64,000 bases of DNA from Roseivivax halotolerans. GTDB lineage: Bacteria; Pseudomonadota; Alphaproteobacteria; Rhodobacterales; Rhodobacteraceae. Where the stretch lies: positions 186,001-250,000 of the forward strand of contig NZ_FOXV01000001.1 of assembly GCF_900115815.1 (NCBI RefSeq). The letters run 5' to 3'. The notes beneath the pieces are model-generated. The model was not told where the DNA came from. It made no database searches and saw only the letters and a program-made list of their open reading frames with translations. A program made the position numbers and the translations under genes. Each line of letters begins with the position of its first letter. The stretch's first letter is position 1. This document shows positions 26,995 to 36,144 of the stretch, one piece after another.

Positions 26995-27179
26995 GCGGGC
27001 GTCCTTTCGGGGATCGGATCGTGTTTTCGCCTCGGGGTGATAGGGCGCACGGCGCGCGGCGTCCAGCCCAAGGGCGGGGCGTCCGGGGCACAATGGCCCG
27101 GAAACCGGTCGCATCCGGAGTGACGCTGCCACCCGGCTCGTGTCACATCCCACGCGAGACGACATCGGACCTGCGCGAC

Positions 27180-28439
27180 ATGAAGATCCTCTGCATCCAC
27201 CAGAACTTTCCCGGCCAGTACAAACACCTCGCCCCGGCGCTGGTCGAGGCCGGACACGATGTCTGGGCGCTCACGCTCAGGGTCAAGGAACGCGCGATGT
27301 GGAAAGGCGTGAAGCTCGTGCCCTACAAGGTGGAGCGATCATCGACCAAGAACGTCTTTCCGCTCGTCGCCGATTTCGAGACCAAGCTCCTGCGGGCGAC
27401 CTACTGCTATCGCAACGCGATGACGCTGAAAAAGCAGGGCTTCGAGCCGGATGTCATCCTGGCGCATCACGGCTGGGGCGAGAGCCTCTTTCTCAAGGAT
27501 GTCTGGCCGAACGCGCGGATGGGGCTTTATTGCGAATTGTATCATCTGTCAGACCCGGAATTCACGCAGTTCGATCCCGAATTCGCGCCGAAGACGCCCG
27601 AGGATCAGCCGCTCAAGCTGCGGCTGAAGAACCTCAACAACCGTTTGCACGAAGAGATCATGGATTCCGGCCTGTCGCCGACGCGGTTCCAGGCCGGGAC
27701 GTTCCCCGCCGCCTTCCAGGACCGGCTCAGCGTCATCCATGACGGGATCGACACCGATACGGTCCGCGCCGACCCTGACGCTGCGCTACAGATCGAGAAC
27801 GGCCCGCGCCTTTCGCGCGAGGACGAGGTCGTCACCTTCATCAACCGCAACCTCGAGCCTTATCGCGGCTATCACGTCTTCATGCGCGCCCTGCCCCGGC
27901 TGCTGCGGGACAGGCCCAACGCGCAGGTCGTCATCCTGGGCGGCGATGGCGTGAGCTATGGCTCGAAATCACCCGATGGGCGCAGCTGGAAAGACATCTT
28001 TCTCGATGAGGTGCGCGGACAGATCCCGGATGCGGACTGGGCGCGGGTGCATTTCCTCGGCCGCATTCCCTACGAGACCTTCCTGTCGGTGCTGCAGGTC
28101 AGCCGCGTGCATGTCTACCTGACTTACCCGTTCGTTTTGAGCTGGTCGCTGCTCGAGGCGATGAGCGCCGAGGCCGCCATCGTGGCGAGCGACACCCGGC
28201 CCGTGCGCGAGGTGATCGCGCAGGGAGAGACGGGGCGGCTGGTGGATTTCTTCGACCGCGAGGCTCTGCTGCGCGAGATATACGCGCTTCTGGACGATCC
28301 CGAGACGCGCGCGCGGCTCGGGGCGGCAGCGCGCCGGCACGTTGTGGAGACCTACGATCTCAGAACGAGGTGCCTGCCGGAGCAGATGGCCTGGGCCGAA
28401 GAGCTGGCGGCCAAGACCGCCCGCCCGCCGCAAGACTGA
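27180..28439 (+). CDS. Glycosyltransferase family 4 protein
   Basis: The 419-residue cytoplasmic protein starts [21 protein letters not shown], the usual first strand of a GT-B fold. It has the C-terminal GT4 pattern: [71 protein letters not shown] and [18 protein letters not shown], with the Glu of the E-x7-E type donor site near SLLEAM. The sugar donor and acceptor are unknown; envelope polysaccharide is the usual target. It is transcribed rightward between leuS and the DUF3576 gene, both leftward, and ends directly at the DUF3576 stop (no gap). Confidence 0.9.
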   Translation: MKILCIHQNFPGQYKHLAPALVEAGHDVWALTLRVKERAMWKGVKLVPYKVERSSTKNVFPLVADFETKLLRATYCYRNAMTLKKQGFEPDVILAHHGWGESLFLKDVWPNARMGLYCELYHLSDPEFTQFDPEFAPKTPEDQPLKLRLKNLNNRLHEEIMDSGLSPTRFQAGTFPAAFQDRLSVIHDGIDTDTVRADPDAALQIENGPRLSREDEVVTFINRNLEPYRGYHVFMRALPRLLRDRPNAQVVILGGDGVSYGSKSPDGRSWKDIFLDEVRGQIPDADWARVHFLGRIPYETFLSVLQVSRVHVYLTYPFVLSWSLLEAMSAEAAIVASDTRPVREVIAQGETGRLVDFFDREALLREIYALLDDPETRARLGAAARRHVVETYDLRTRCLPEQMAWAEELAAKTARPPQD

Positions 28440-28946
28440 TCAGAACCGCGAATCCTGCTGGCGGAGCTGCCGCGCGCGGGTGAGGATCGCGTCCTCGACC
28501 GCGAGGACGGTCGCCGCGTTCGCCGGGCCGGACCGCGTCATCAGCGCCACGTTCAGGGAACGCGCATCGAGCGCCGGATCGGTGACGTAGACCGTCGCGC
28601 GATAAGGCTGCCCTCCGCCCGGCGGGGTGCCGAAGCCGGTGGTGATGACGCCGGTGAAGGGATCGATGGAATCGACCGGCAGGAAGCTCAGCGTCTCGAG
28701 CGAGGCGTTCCAGATGTAGCGGTTGACCGCGCCGATCTGCTCGTTGTCGCCGCGATTGCGGAAAAGATCCCAGATGGTGCTCGAAGGAGGGCCTTCGTCG
28801 CCGTAGATCTCCTGGTCGAGGATCTCGCTCGCGGGGCGGGTCTCGACCGGCGGCGCGTTCGGGTCGCGCTGGAAGACACCGCAACCGGTGAGCGCCACCA
28901 GCGCCATCGTGAGCCCAAGCCCTTTCGCGATCCGCATTGCGTTCAT
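28440..28946 (-). CDS. DUF3576 outer-membrane lipoprotein
   Basis: The 168-residue precursor has a lipoprotein signal with lipobox LTGC (around residue 22) and then a conserved body with NEQIGAVNRYIWNASLETLSFLPVDSIDPFTGVI and the acidic ALDARSLNVALMTRSG, which I recognise as the DUF3576 family of alphaproteobacteria. Function is unknown. In related genomes, as I recall, this gene is next to leuS, lptE and holA; here a glycosyltransferase on the opposite strand stands between it and leuS. Confidence 0.88.
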   Translation of the reverse strand: MNAMRIAKGLGLTMALVALTGCGVFQRDPNAPPVETRPASEILDQEIYGDEGPPSSTIWDLFRNRGDNEQIGAVNRYIWNASLETLSFLPVDSIDPFTGVITTGFGTPPGGGQPYRATVYVTDPALDARSLNVALMTRSGPANAATVLAVEDAILTRARQLRQQDSRF

Positions 28947-29229
28947 GTCCCCGTCCCTTGCGCCTTATAGTCTATAGTAACGCGCTCCTCATTAACGGCG
29001 GCGGCTGCGCCCGACAAGCGATCAATGGGCAAGGCCGGGATGCCGCGCCCGCCTTCGGGCCAGCCCGCACGGCCTGTGGCAGCTTTGTGGCAAATGTGCA
29101 TCATGGACCGAGTTGTTCCCCCGGCCATTTCTGCACCGCTTGCAAGACCAGGGGTGCTCGGCGCATAGAAATCCCATCAAGGCCGGGCATCCGGATTGGT
29201 ACGTGCCTTACGAACACATGAGGGAAACA

Positions 29230-30384
29230 ATGAAAAAGCTTCTTCTTGCATCGACTGCGCTCGTTGCAACCGCAGGCGTCGCTCAGGCCGATATCGCCCT
29301 GACTGGTGGCGCCGAAATGGGTATCTTCGACAACGGCAACGATGACACTCAATTCTTCACCGACCTCGAGCTCCGGTTCACGTTCTCCGGCGAGGCAGAC
29401 AACGGCCTGTCGTTCGGCGCGACTATCGACCTCGACGAGGCCAATGCTAACGGCGTTCATGAGAATCCGGCACTTCAGGGTGGCGAAGCAATTTTCGTGT
29501 CTTTCGGTGGCGCAACGCTCACCATGGGTGACACCGACGGTGCGCTTGACGCACGTTCGCCCGAAGCCAAGGTCGGCGGTGCGTCCTCCCTGGCGGACGA
29601 CGAGACCATTCACCTCGGCTATAACCCCGATGACGGCTACGCTATCTTCGGCGGCGGTGGTCTGGCGATTGACGGTGCCGGCGATGGGCAGGTTGCTCGC
29701 TTCGACTACACCGTCGGCGGCCTGATCCTCTCTGCTTCCGTCGAGCAGTACTCGGATGGAAATGACAACACGAACAACTTCGATTTCGACCTATTCGGCG
29801 GATTGGTCGAGGGGAATCGTGGCGGCATCAACGGCAACCTCGGCTCGGCTATCAACGTTGTCGATGGGAATGCAGACGTTGGTGAAGTCTTCGGTGTCGG
29901 CGCTTCTTACGCAACGTCCTTCGGCGGTGCTGACCTTCTGCTGGGCGCTGGCTACCAGACTTCCGAGAACTTGGCGTCCACAGCCTCCATTGGCGCAAAC
30001 ATGACGTTCTCGAATGGCTTCTCCGCTGGTTTGTCCTTCGCGCAGACGCAAATCGATGACACTCTTGAAAGCGCAATCGAAACCGCACTCGTAACGGGTA
30101 TTGGTGGCGGTGCCGTAAGACCGAGCATCGACACCACGATTTCGCACTTTGGCGTTGGCGTCGGCTACGAGATGAACGCTCTGGCAATCGGCCTCAACTA
30201 CGGCCGTTACGAGAGCGACGAGATCGAAGTAGACGGCTACGGCCTCGCTGTTGCATACGATCTTGGCGGTGGTCTGTCGCTGAACGCAGGCTACGGCTAC
30301 TCTGATGCAGACATCGACTTCACGACTGCTGATTACGACGACGACTTCGACACCTTCTCGCTGGGTGCACGCATGAGCTTCTAA
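29230..30384 (+). CDS. Rhodobacter-type outer-membrane porin
   Basis: The 384-residue precursor has a signal peptide MKKLLLASTALVATAGVAQA followed by ADIALTGGAEMGIFDNG, the typical mature start of Rhodobacter/Roseobacter porins (Porin_4 type). Alternating beta strands with Gly/Asp/Asn-rich turns run to the C-terminus, which ends SLGARMSF with the aromatic last residue needed for Bam insertion. Few Lys or Cys and a high Asp content suggest cation preference by inference. GAGGGAAA precedes the ATG. Its codon use is plainer and less GC-rich than the neighbours, as expected of a highly expressed gene. A strong terminator follows. The 283-bp gap upstream (28947-29229) likely holds its promoter but I cannot define it. 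Confidence 0.93.
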   Translation: MKKLLLASTALVATAGVAQADIALTGGAEMGIFDNGNDDTQFFTDLELRFTFSGEADNGLSFGATIDLDEANANGVHENPALQGGEAIFVSFGGATLTMGDTDGALDARSPEAKVGGASSLADDETIHLGYNPDDGYAIFGGGGLAIDGAGDGQVARFDYTVGGLILSASVEQYSDGNDNTNNFDFDLFGGLVEGNRGGINGNLGSAINVVDGNADVGEVFGVGASYATSFGGADLLLGAGYQTSENLASTASIGANMTFSNGFSAGLSFAQTQIDDTLESAIETALVTGIGGGAVRPSIDTTISHFGVGVGYEMNALAIGLNYGRYESDEIEVDGYGLAVAYDLGGGLSLNAGYGYSDADIDFTTADYDDDFDTFSLGARMSF

Positions 30385-30406
30385 TCTCCCCGGAGATTGG
30401 ATTGGA

Positions 30407-30439
30407 GAGCGGGTCCTTCGGGGCCCGCTCTTTTCTTTT
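30407..30439 (+). terminator. Rho-independent terminator of the porin gene
   Basis: GAGCGGGTCC (30407-30416), a TTCG loop, GGGCCCGCTC (30421-30430), then TTTTCTTTT. One G-U pair; a very stable UUCG tetraloop. It ends the porin transcript 23 bp after the stop. Confidence 0.92.
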
Positions 30440-30466
30440 GCGAAGGCGCGGCTTAGACCGAGTCCC

Positions 30467-31951
30467 ATGTCGCGCGCGCCGCAAAATACCGCCCAGCCGG
30501 GCCCCCTGACCGCCCGGTTCCAGGCCGGGATCGCCGCCTTGCAGGCCGGGCGTCTGGGCGAGGCGCGTAAGATCCTTGCCGCGCTCGATCTCGAGCGGCC
30601 GAACCAGCCCGAAATCCTGTTTCAGCTCTCGCGTCTCGCGCATCTCGAAGGCGATGCGAAAGGCCGCGCGCGGTATCTCAAGAATGCGCTCGCCGCGAAG
30701 CCAAACGAGCCTGCGCTGCTGACCGAGGCGGCGGAGGCGTTCGCCCGTGCAGATCTTCCGAAAGACGCGCTCTCGGCCCATGACCGGCTCATCGCCGCCG
30801 CGCCGTCGCAGATCAAACCCAAGGCCGACAAGGCGCTCTACCTGCAACGGCTGGGGCGGTTCGACGAGGCCGAGGATATCTTCCGCAAGCTTCTGGCGAA
30901 GCATCCGCGCGAAGGCTCGCTCTACCGGATGTTCTTTGCCACCTCGAAACTCGACGCCGGTGATCCGGCTCTGCCCGCTCTCAGGAAGGCGTTGAACAAT
31001 CCTGCCGTGACCGGCGAGGCGCGAATCCAGGGGCATTTCGCGATGGCGAAAGCGCTGTTCGACCAGGGCGAGGGTCCGCGCGCCTTCGAGGAGCTGGACC
31101 GCGCCAACAAACTCCAGCGCAAGGCGGCGCCCTATGACGATGCCGCGCGCCGGGCCGAGCAATTGGCGATCCGCGCCGCGCAGGAAGGCGTCGACCTGAC
31201 ACCCATCGGCTCCACCCCTGAGCCGCGCCCGGTCTTCGTCACCGGCCTGCCGCGCTCTGGCACGACGCTGGCCGAACAGATCATAGGCGCGCATAGCGAG
31301 GCGACGGCGGGCGGGGAGCTTGCCCATGCGCTCCGGCTCGTTTGGACATCCTTCGTAACCGAGGGCCGGATGGCGCCGCTCCGCAAAGCGTCCGACGCGC
31401 AGATCCGCGACCTCGCCCGCGCCTACACGATGATGGTGCGGCGCGACACCGGCGCGCGGTCCGGCGTCGTGACCGACAAGTCGATCCAGACGCATCTGAT
31501 CTACGGGTTCCTGTCGAAGGCCCTGCCCGGCGCGCGCTTCATCGTGATCCACCGCGATCCGCGCGACATCGCGCTGTCGATCTACCGCAACCATTTCGCC
31601 ACGGGCACGCACCGCTACGCCAACGATCTCGGCGATATCGCGGGCGTCATCAAGGATTTCCGCGCCAGCATCGCCTATTGGAAGGGCCGGCTCGGCGACC
31701 GCATCGTCGAGTTCCGCTACGAGGATCTGGTGAGCGATCCCGAACCGCAGGCCCGCGCGCTCGTCGAGGCGGCAGGTCTCGATTGGGAAGATGCCTGCCT
31801 GCGCTTTCACGAATCGGGCGGCGCCGTCAAAACGCTGTCCGTGGCGCAGGTGCGCGAACCGATCCATGCCGGACGCCGCGCCGCCTGGACGAAACACGAG
31901 GCCGAGCTGGCCCCCTTCATCAAGGCCTGGGGAGACGATCCATGGGACTGA
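30467..31951 (+). CDS. TPR-repeat sulfotransferase family protein
   Basis: The 494-residue protein has an N-terminal half of helical TPR-like repeats (about residues 15-230, for example GIAALQAGRLGEARKILAAL and ADKALYLQRLGRFDEAEDIF) and a C-terminal sulfotransferase domain. The PAPS 5'-phosphosulfate loop is FVTGLPRSGTTLAEQII and the 3'-phosphate site is FIVIHRDPRDIALSIY. Bacterial enzymes of this build often modify proteins or polysaccharides; the substrate here is unknown. Its 3' end overlaps yggS by 10 bp. Confidence 0.9.
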   Translation: MSRAPQNTAQPGPLTARFQAGIAALQAGRLGEARKILAALDLERPNQPEILFQLSRLAHLEGDAKGRARYLKNALAAKPNEPALLTEAAEAFARADLPKDALSAHDRLIAAAPSQIKPKADKALYLQRLGRFDEAEDIFRKLLAKHPREGSLYRMFFATSKLDAGDPALPALRKALNNPAVTGEARIQGHFAMAKALFDQGEGPRAFEELDRANKLQRKAAPYDDAARRAEQLAIRAAQEGVDLTPIGSTPEPRPVFVTGLPRSGTTLAEQIIGAHSEATAGGELAHALRLVWTSFVTEGRMAPLRKASDAQIRDLARAYTMMVRRDTGARSGVVTDKSIQTHLIYGFLSKALPGARFIVIHRDPRDIALSIYRNHFATGTHRYANDLGDIAGVIKDFRASIAYWKGRLGDRIVEFRYEDLVSDPEPQARALVEAAGLDWEDACLRFHESGGAVKTLSVAQVREPIHAGRRAAWTKHEAELAPFIKAWGDDPWD

Positions 31952-32595
31952 GCGACATCAAGGCGCGTATCGCCAAGGCGGAGGCGGATGCGGGCCGCGA
32001 GCCCGGATCGACGCACCTCATCGCGATCTCCAAGGTGCAGCCGAACGAACGCGTCGAAGCGGTGCTGAATGAAGGGCATCGCCTCTTCGGTGAGAACAAG
32101 GTGCAGGAAGCCGAAGGCAAGTGGCCGGATTTCCAGGCGCGCTTTCCGGGCACCGAGGTGCATCTCGTCGGCCCGCTGCAATCGAACAAGGCGCGCCGCG
32201 CGATGGAGCTTTTCACGGCGATCCATTCGCTCGATCGCCCGAAACTGGCGCGGAGCATGGCGCGGCTCGCGCAGGAGATCGGCTCCTGCCCCGATCTCTT
32301 CATCCAGGTGAATACCGGCGAGGAAGAGCAGAAGGCCGGGATCGCGCCCGCCGACGTGGATGGCTTCGTCGCGGAATGCCGCGACCTGGATCTGCCGATC
32401 CGCGGCCTCATGTGTATCCCGCCCGTCGAAGAGACACCTTCGCTGCATTTCTCGCTTCTGGCGAAGATCGCAGAGCGTAACGGTCTCAGCGGCTTGTCGA
32501 TGGGCATGTCGGGCGATTTCGAGGAGGCCATCTCCTTCGGTGCCACGCATGTTCGGGTCGGGTCGGCGATCTTCGGAGAGCGGGTCTACGACTAG
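31942..32595 (+). CDS. yggS: YggS-family pyridoxal phosphate homeostasis protein
   Basis: The 217-residue protein is the alanine-racemase-barrel PLP carrier family. It has the PLP Lys in LIAISKVQPNERV, then LFGENKVQEAEGKW, HLVGPLQSNKARRAMEL, IHSLDRPKLARSM, FIQVNTGEEEQKAGI, LPIRGLMCIPP and LSMGMSGDFEEAI with GATHVRVGSAIFGER, the full family pattern. It acts in vitamin B6 balance and has no known catalysis. Start ATG overlaps the sulfotransferase gene, so the two are cotranscribed. Confidence 0.95.
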   Translation: MGLSDIKARIAKAEADAGREPGSTHLIAISKVQPNERVEAVLNEGHRLFGENKVQEAEGKWPDFQARFPGTEVHLVGPLQSNKARRAMELFTAIHSLDRPKLARSMARLAQEIGSCPDLFIQVNTGEEEQKAGIAPADVDGFVAECRDLDLPIRGLMCIPPVEETPSLHFSLLAKIAERNGLSGLSMGMSGDFEEAISFGATHVRVGSAIFGERVYD

Positions 32596-32684
32596 GGTCG
32601 AACGCCCACGCGGCGACGGGTGACAAGCTGATCGCGCCCTCCTATAAGGCGCGCGACATACGTTGCGTCAAACGAGGACATTCC

Positions 32685-33605
32685 ATGACCATCCAGGTTT
32701 TCGGCCACAAATCGCCCGACACCGACTCCACCGGCAGCCCGATCATCTGGGCCTGGTATCTGAGTGAAATCAAGGGCGAGACAGCCGAGCCCGTCCTCTT
32801 GGGCGAGCCCAACACCGAGGCCGCCTTCATGCTGGAGCGCTGGGGCCTCACGATGCCGCGCGTTCTGGGCAAGCTGGAGGAAGGTGCTCCGGTCGTGATC
32901 GTGGACACGAACAATCCCGCCGAGCTGCCCGAGAACATCAATTCCGCCGACATTCGCGGGATCATCGACCATCACAAGCTGGTCGGCGGCCTCGAGACCA
33001 AGGGCCCCATCGATATCCGTATCGAGCCTTTGGCCTGCACCGCCACGATCATGTGGAAGATGATCGGCAAGGACATGGCGCAAGCGCCCAAGCACGTGAA
33101 AGGCGCGATGCTGACCTGCATCCTGTCCGACACGCTGGAGTTCCGCTCGCCCACGACGACGCAGGAAGACAAGGCCATCGCGCATGAGCTCGCGAAGGAT
33201 CTCGGCATCGACATTTCGGACTATGCCGCCGAGATGTTCGCGGCGAAATCCGATGTCTCCGCCTTCTCGGATGCAGAGCTCATCCGCATGGACAGCAAGG
33301 AATACGAGGTCGACGGCGTGAAGCTGCGCGTCTCCGTTCTCGAGACCACCGCGCCGGAGCAAGTGCTGTCGCGCAAGGAGAGCCTGATGGCCTCCATGAG
33401 CGATGTCTGCGTCGAGGACGGCGTGGACGAGGTGACGCTCTTCGTCGTCGACATCCTGAAGGAAGAGGCGACGATGCTGATCCCGAACAACCGGGTGAAG
33501 ACCATCGCCGAGAAAAGCTTCGGTGCGAATGTCGACTGCGACACGGTCGTGCTCCCGGGCGTCATGAGCCGGAAAAAGCAGATCATTCCGAATTTGAAGG
33601 CGTAA
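32685..33605 (+). CDS. ppaC: Manganese-dependent inorganic pyrophosphatase (family II)
   Basis: This DHH-superfamily enzyme splits pyrophosphate and so pulls biosynthetic reactions. The 306-residue protein has all metal-site motifs: GHKSPDTDS (residues 7-15), IVDTNN, IIDHHKL, CILSDTLEFRSPTTT and the C-terminal substrate-binding SRKKQIIP. Family II is the Mn/Co type, distinct from the common family I Ppa. CGAGGA precedes the ATG. It stands alone between yggS and a HAD gene. Confidence 0.95.
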   Translation: MTIQVFGHKSPDTDSTGSPIIWAWYLSEIKGETAEPVLLGEPNTEAAFMLERWGLTMPRVLGKLEEGAPVVIVDTNNPAELPENINSADIRGIIDHHKLVGGLETKGPIDIRIEPLACTATIMWKMIGKDMAQAPKHVKGAMLTCILSDTLEFRSPTTTQEDKAIAHELAKDLGIDISDYAAEMFAAKSDVSAFSDAELIRMDSKEYEVDGVKLRVSVLETTAPEQVLSRKESLMASMSDVCVEDGVDEVTLFVVDILKEEATMLIPNNRVKTIAEKSFGANVDCDTVVLPGVMSRKKQIIPNLKA

Positions 33606-33637
33606 GCGCGTTCGGCGCAGCCAAAACTCAAACCACG

Positions 33638-33664
33638 TCATCCTCGGATCAACTCCGAGGATGA
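33638..33664. terminator. REP-like palindrome / terminator hairpin after ppaC
   Basis: TCATCCTCGGA and TCCGAGGATGA form a perfect 11-bp stem around TCAAC. No T-run follows, so it may be a REP-type element or RNA stabiliser instead of an intrinsic terminator. Only one copy is in the window. Confidence 0.55.
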
Positions 33665-33738
33665 TTGGCGTCGTTTGGCATCTAGCCATTCGCGGGCCCG
33701 CCCCCTACCAATAGGCGCATCGCCACAGGAGCCGCCTC

Positions 33739-34611
33739 ATGACCGAAATCATCCGCCAGCTCTCTGACATCTCGGCGCGGTATGACGCGTTGTTCGTCGA
33801 TCTCTGGGGCTGCGTGCATAACGGCGTCGTGGCCTATGACGACGCGGTCACGGCGCTGCAGGCGTTCCGCGCGACGGGCGGCAAAGTGGTGCTCGTTACC
33901 AACGCGCCGCGCCCTCGCGACAGCGTGGCGCGCCAGATCGCGAAGCTCGGCGTGCCGGACGATGCCTGGGACACGATCGCGACCTCGGGAGATTCCGCCC
34001 GCGCGGCGATGTACCGTGGCGCGGTTGGCCGCAAGGTCTGGTTCATGGGCGAGGATCACGACAAGAGCTTCTTCTCTCCTCTCCACATCGTCGACAACCC
34101 GGTCGAGATCGAACAAGTCCCGCTTGAGGAAGCCGAGGGTATCGTCTGCTGTGGCCCGTTCGATCCGCACGCGGATATCGCGGTGAACCGGCCCGAACTC
34201 CTTTATGCCAAGCAGAAGGGCCTGAAGCTGCTTTGCGCCAATCCCGATATCGTGGTCGACCGCGGCGACAGTCGCGAATGGTGCGCGGGCGCGGTCGCCA
34301 AGCTCTACACCGAGATGGGCGGGGAAAGCCTCTATTTCGGCAAGCCGCATCCGCCGATCTACGATCTTGCGCGCAACCGGCTGGCCGAACTGGGCGAAGC
34401 GCCGAGCAATTCAGGGATCTTGGCCATCGGGGATGGCCCGCAGACCGATATCTCGGGTGCGATGGGCGAGGATCTCGATTCTCTCTTCATTTCCGGTGGA
34501 CTTGCCTCTGAAGAGACGCGCACCACCACCGATCCCGACCCCGATGCGTTGAAGGCGTATCTGGCAAAGGAAGGCATATCCCCAAGCTTTGCCATCGGTT
34601 ATCTGCGCTAA
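33739..34611 (+). CDS. TIGR01459-type HAD-IIA hydrolase (NagD-like phosphatase)
   Basis: The 290-residue protein is a class IIA HAD phosphatase. Motif I is FVDLWGCVHNG, with the nucleophile Asp but Trp where the general acid Asp normally is two residues on; this DxWG form is, to my knowledge, typical of this alphaproteobacterial subfamily. VLVTNAPRPR is motif II, KPHPPIYDLA motif III and AIGDGPQTDISGAMGEDLDSLFISGG motif IV. The substrate, probably a sugar or nucleotide phosphate, is unknown. It stands between ppaC and a MaoC gene. Confidence 0.9.
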   Translation: MTEIIRQLSDISARYDALFVDLWGCVHNGVVAYDDAVTALQAFRATGGKVVLVTNAPRPRDSVARQIAKLGVPDDAWDTIATSGDSARAAMYRGAVGRKVWFMGEDHDKSFFSPLHIVDNPVEIEQVPLEEAEGIVCCGPFDPHADIAVNRPELLYAKQKGLKLLCANPDIVVDRGDSREWCAGAVAKLYTEMGGESLYFGKPHPPIYDLARNRLAELGEAPSNSGILAIGDGPQTDISGAMGEDLDSLFISGGLASEETRTTTDPDPDALKAYLAKEGISPSFAIGYLR

Positions 34612-34653
34612 GGGCCTCTGCGACCAAAGCGGCGCTTGATTTCTGCGCTCGCG

Positions 34654-34702
34654 AAGTAATATTGTTGCCCGAAAGGCCGCGACGCGTCGCGGGATATTAC
34701 TT
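34654..34702. promoter_or_regulatory. Nested inverted repeat upstream of the maoC-type gene
   Basis: Outer arms AAGTAATAT (34654-34662) and ATATTACTT (34694-34702) flank a perfect 16-bp palindrome CCGCGACGCGTCGCGG (34677-34692). It lies 21 bp before the GTG start, within the only gap of the maoC gene (34612-34723). It may be an operator or an RNA structure; the AT-rich arms look unlike their surroundings. Confidence 0.5.
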
Positions 34703-34723
34703 ACACAAGACGCGGAGGCGGAA

Positions 34724-35167
34724 GTGTTGGATAATCAACCGCGCGGCACGATTCCCATCGAGGATATCGAGATGGGCATGACCCGGTATCTCCAGAAAGA
34801 GATTACCGATGCCGATATCGAGAAATTCGCCGATGTCTCAACCGACCGGAATCCTGTCCATCTCGACGAAGGTTATGCGCGCGATACGATCTTCGGCGGT
34901 CGCATCGCCCACGGTATGCTGACCGCTGGACTGGTCTCGGCTGTCATCGGCGAACAGCTTCCCGGTCACGGCACCGTCTATATGAGTCAGACGCTCAAGT
35001 TTCTTGCACCCGTGCGGCCCGGCGATCTCGTCCATGCCGAGGTGAAGGTCACCGGTATCGAGGTCGGCAAGCGCCGCGTGACGCTCGATTGCCATTGCTC
35101 CGTCGATGGCAAGAAGGTTCTGATCGGCGAGGCGACCGTGCTCGCGCCAACGCGCAAGTTCGACTGA
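34724..35167 (+). CDS. MaoC-family (R)-specific enoyl-CoA hydratase, GTG start
   Basis: The 147-residue hot-dog-fold protein has the hydratase-2 motif FADVSTDRNPVHLDEGYARDTIFGGRIAHGML, with the catalytic Asp and His (D..NPVH..  and GRIAHG). Members of this size supply (R)-3-hydroxyacyl-CoA for polyhydroxyalkanoate or hydrate enoyl-CoA in fatty-acid metabolism. I chose the GTG at 34724 because GGAGG lies 7 bp before it and no ATG is in place. A PHA synthase is not in the window, so the pathway is open. Confidence 0.9.
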   Translation: MLDNQPRGTIPIEDIEMGMTRYLQKEITDADIEKFADVSTDRNPVHLDEGYARDTIFGGRIAHGMLTAGLVSAVIGEQLPGHGTVYMSQTLKFLAPVRPGDLVHAEVKVTGIEVGKRRVTLDCHCSVDGKKVLIGEATVLAPTRKFD

Positions 35168-35183
35168 ACCCGCGCCTTGCAGA

Positions 35184-35200
35184 GGCCCCGCTCCGGGGCT
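35184..35200 (+). terminator. Short hairpin between the MaoC gene and ribF
   Basis: GCCCCG-CTC-CGGGGC gives a 6-bp GC stem 17 bp after the MaoC stop, followed by AATT only. A weak terminator or a pause site; it ends 11 bp before the ribF ATG. Confidence 0.35.
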
Positions 35201-35211
35201 AATTGCGGCCC

Positions 35212-36144
35212 ATGCGGATCTTTCGCGATCATCGCCGGATACCCGAGGACGCCCGCGGCGCAAGCGCCGCCATCGGGAATTTCGACGGCGTGCATCGTGG
35301 ACACCGTTCCGTCCTGGAGATCGCGCGAGAGGCGGCACCGGACGCACCCCTCGGCGTCCTGACCTTCGAGCCCCATCCGCGTGAATATTTTGCGCCCGAT
35401 GCGCCTCCGTTTCGCCTGACATCTGCGGCGGCCCGCGCGTCGAGACTGCAGAAGATCGGCGTCGAGACCCTGTTCGAGTTGCCCTTCGATGCCGCGCTGG
35501 CAAGCCTGTCGCCCGAGGCTTTCGCGCAGGACGTACTCGCCGACGGTCTGGGTCTTGCCCATGCTGTTGTTGGCGCGGATTTCTGTTTCGGAAAAGGACG
35601 CGCAGGCACGGCAGACGATCTGAAAGCCTTCGGGGCGAAGATGGGCTTCGGTGTCACCATCGCGCCGCTCATGAAGGCGGGCGATCGGCAGGTGTCGTCG
35701 ACCGCGATCCGCCGCGCGCTCAGTGAGGGCCGCCCGAGGGCGGCGCAAGATCTGCTGGGCCATTGGCACCGGATCGAAGGCCCCGTCCTGCACGGAGAGA
35801 AGCGCGGGCGCGACCTTGGCTATCCCACCGCGAACATGTCGATCGATGGGCTGCATCCGCCCCGCTTTGGCGTTTACGCCGTCTTCGCCGACGTGCTGAC
35901 CGGGCCGCATACAGGCACCTATCGCGGTGCGGCATCCATCGGCGTGCGCCCGATGTTCGGTGAGAACCAGGCCAATATCGAAACCTTCCTGTTCGATTTC
36001 AAAGGCGACCTCTACGGCGCGCAGGTCTCGGTCGCGCTCGTGGAATTCCTGCGCCCCGAAGAGAATTTCGACAGTCTGGATGCGTTGATCACACAAATGG
36101 AAGACGATTGCGCCCGCGCCAGGGCGATCCTCGAGGCGGCATGA
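35212..36144 (+). CDS. ribF: Bifunctional riboflavin kinase / FAD synthetase
   Basis: RibF converts riboflavin to FMN and FAD. The 310-residue protein has an N-terminal nucleotidyltransferase domain with AAIGNFDGVHRGHRSVL, the HxGH-like site, VLTFEPHPREYF, VGADFCFGKGRAGT and VSSTAIRRALSEG, and a C-terminal flavokinase domain with LGYPTANM, GVYAV, GAASIGVRPMFG and ETFLFDFKGDLYG. Both activities seem intact. It overlaps the YcgN gene (ATGA). Its place near flavin genes such as bluB in the window is coincidental distance. Confidence 0.95.
   Translation: MRIFRDHRRIPEDARGASAAIGNFDGVHRGHRSVLEIAREAAPDAPLGVLTFEPHPREYFAPDAPPFRLTSAAARASRLQKIGVETLFELPFDAALASLSPEAFAQDVLADGLGLAHAVVGADFCFGKGRAGTADDLKAFGAKMGFGVTIAPLMKAGDRQVSSTAIRRALSEGRPRAAQDLLGHWHRIEGPVLHGEKRGRDLGYPTANMSIDGLHPPRFGVYAVFADVLTGPHTGTYRGAASIGVRPMFGENQANIETFLFDFKGDLYGAQVSVALVEFLRPEENFDSLDALITQMEDDCARARAILEAA

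Noticed and set aside
24358-27123. A 900-codon open frame on the + strand opposite leuS
   Set aside because: It is the mirror of a high-GC gene with synonymous third positions; the Arg/His/Leu-rich product has no recognisable motif, and leuS itself is complete with all catalytic motifs.
28937-29221. Small frames in the gap upstream of the porin gene
   Set aside because: No ribosome site, no motif and biased composition; the gap is more likely promoter and leader.
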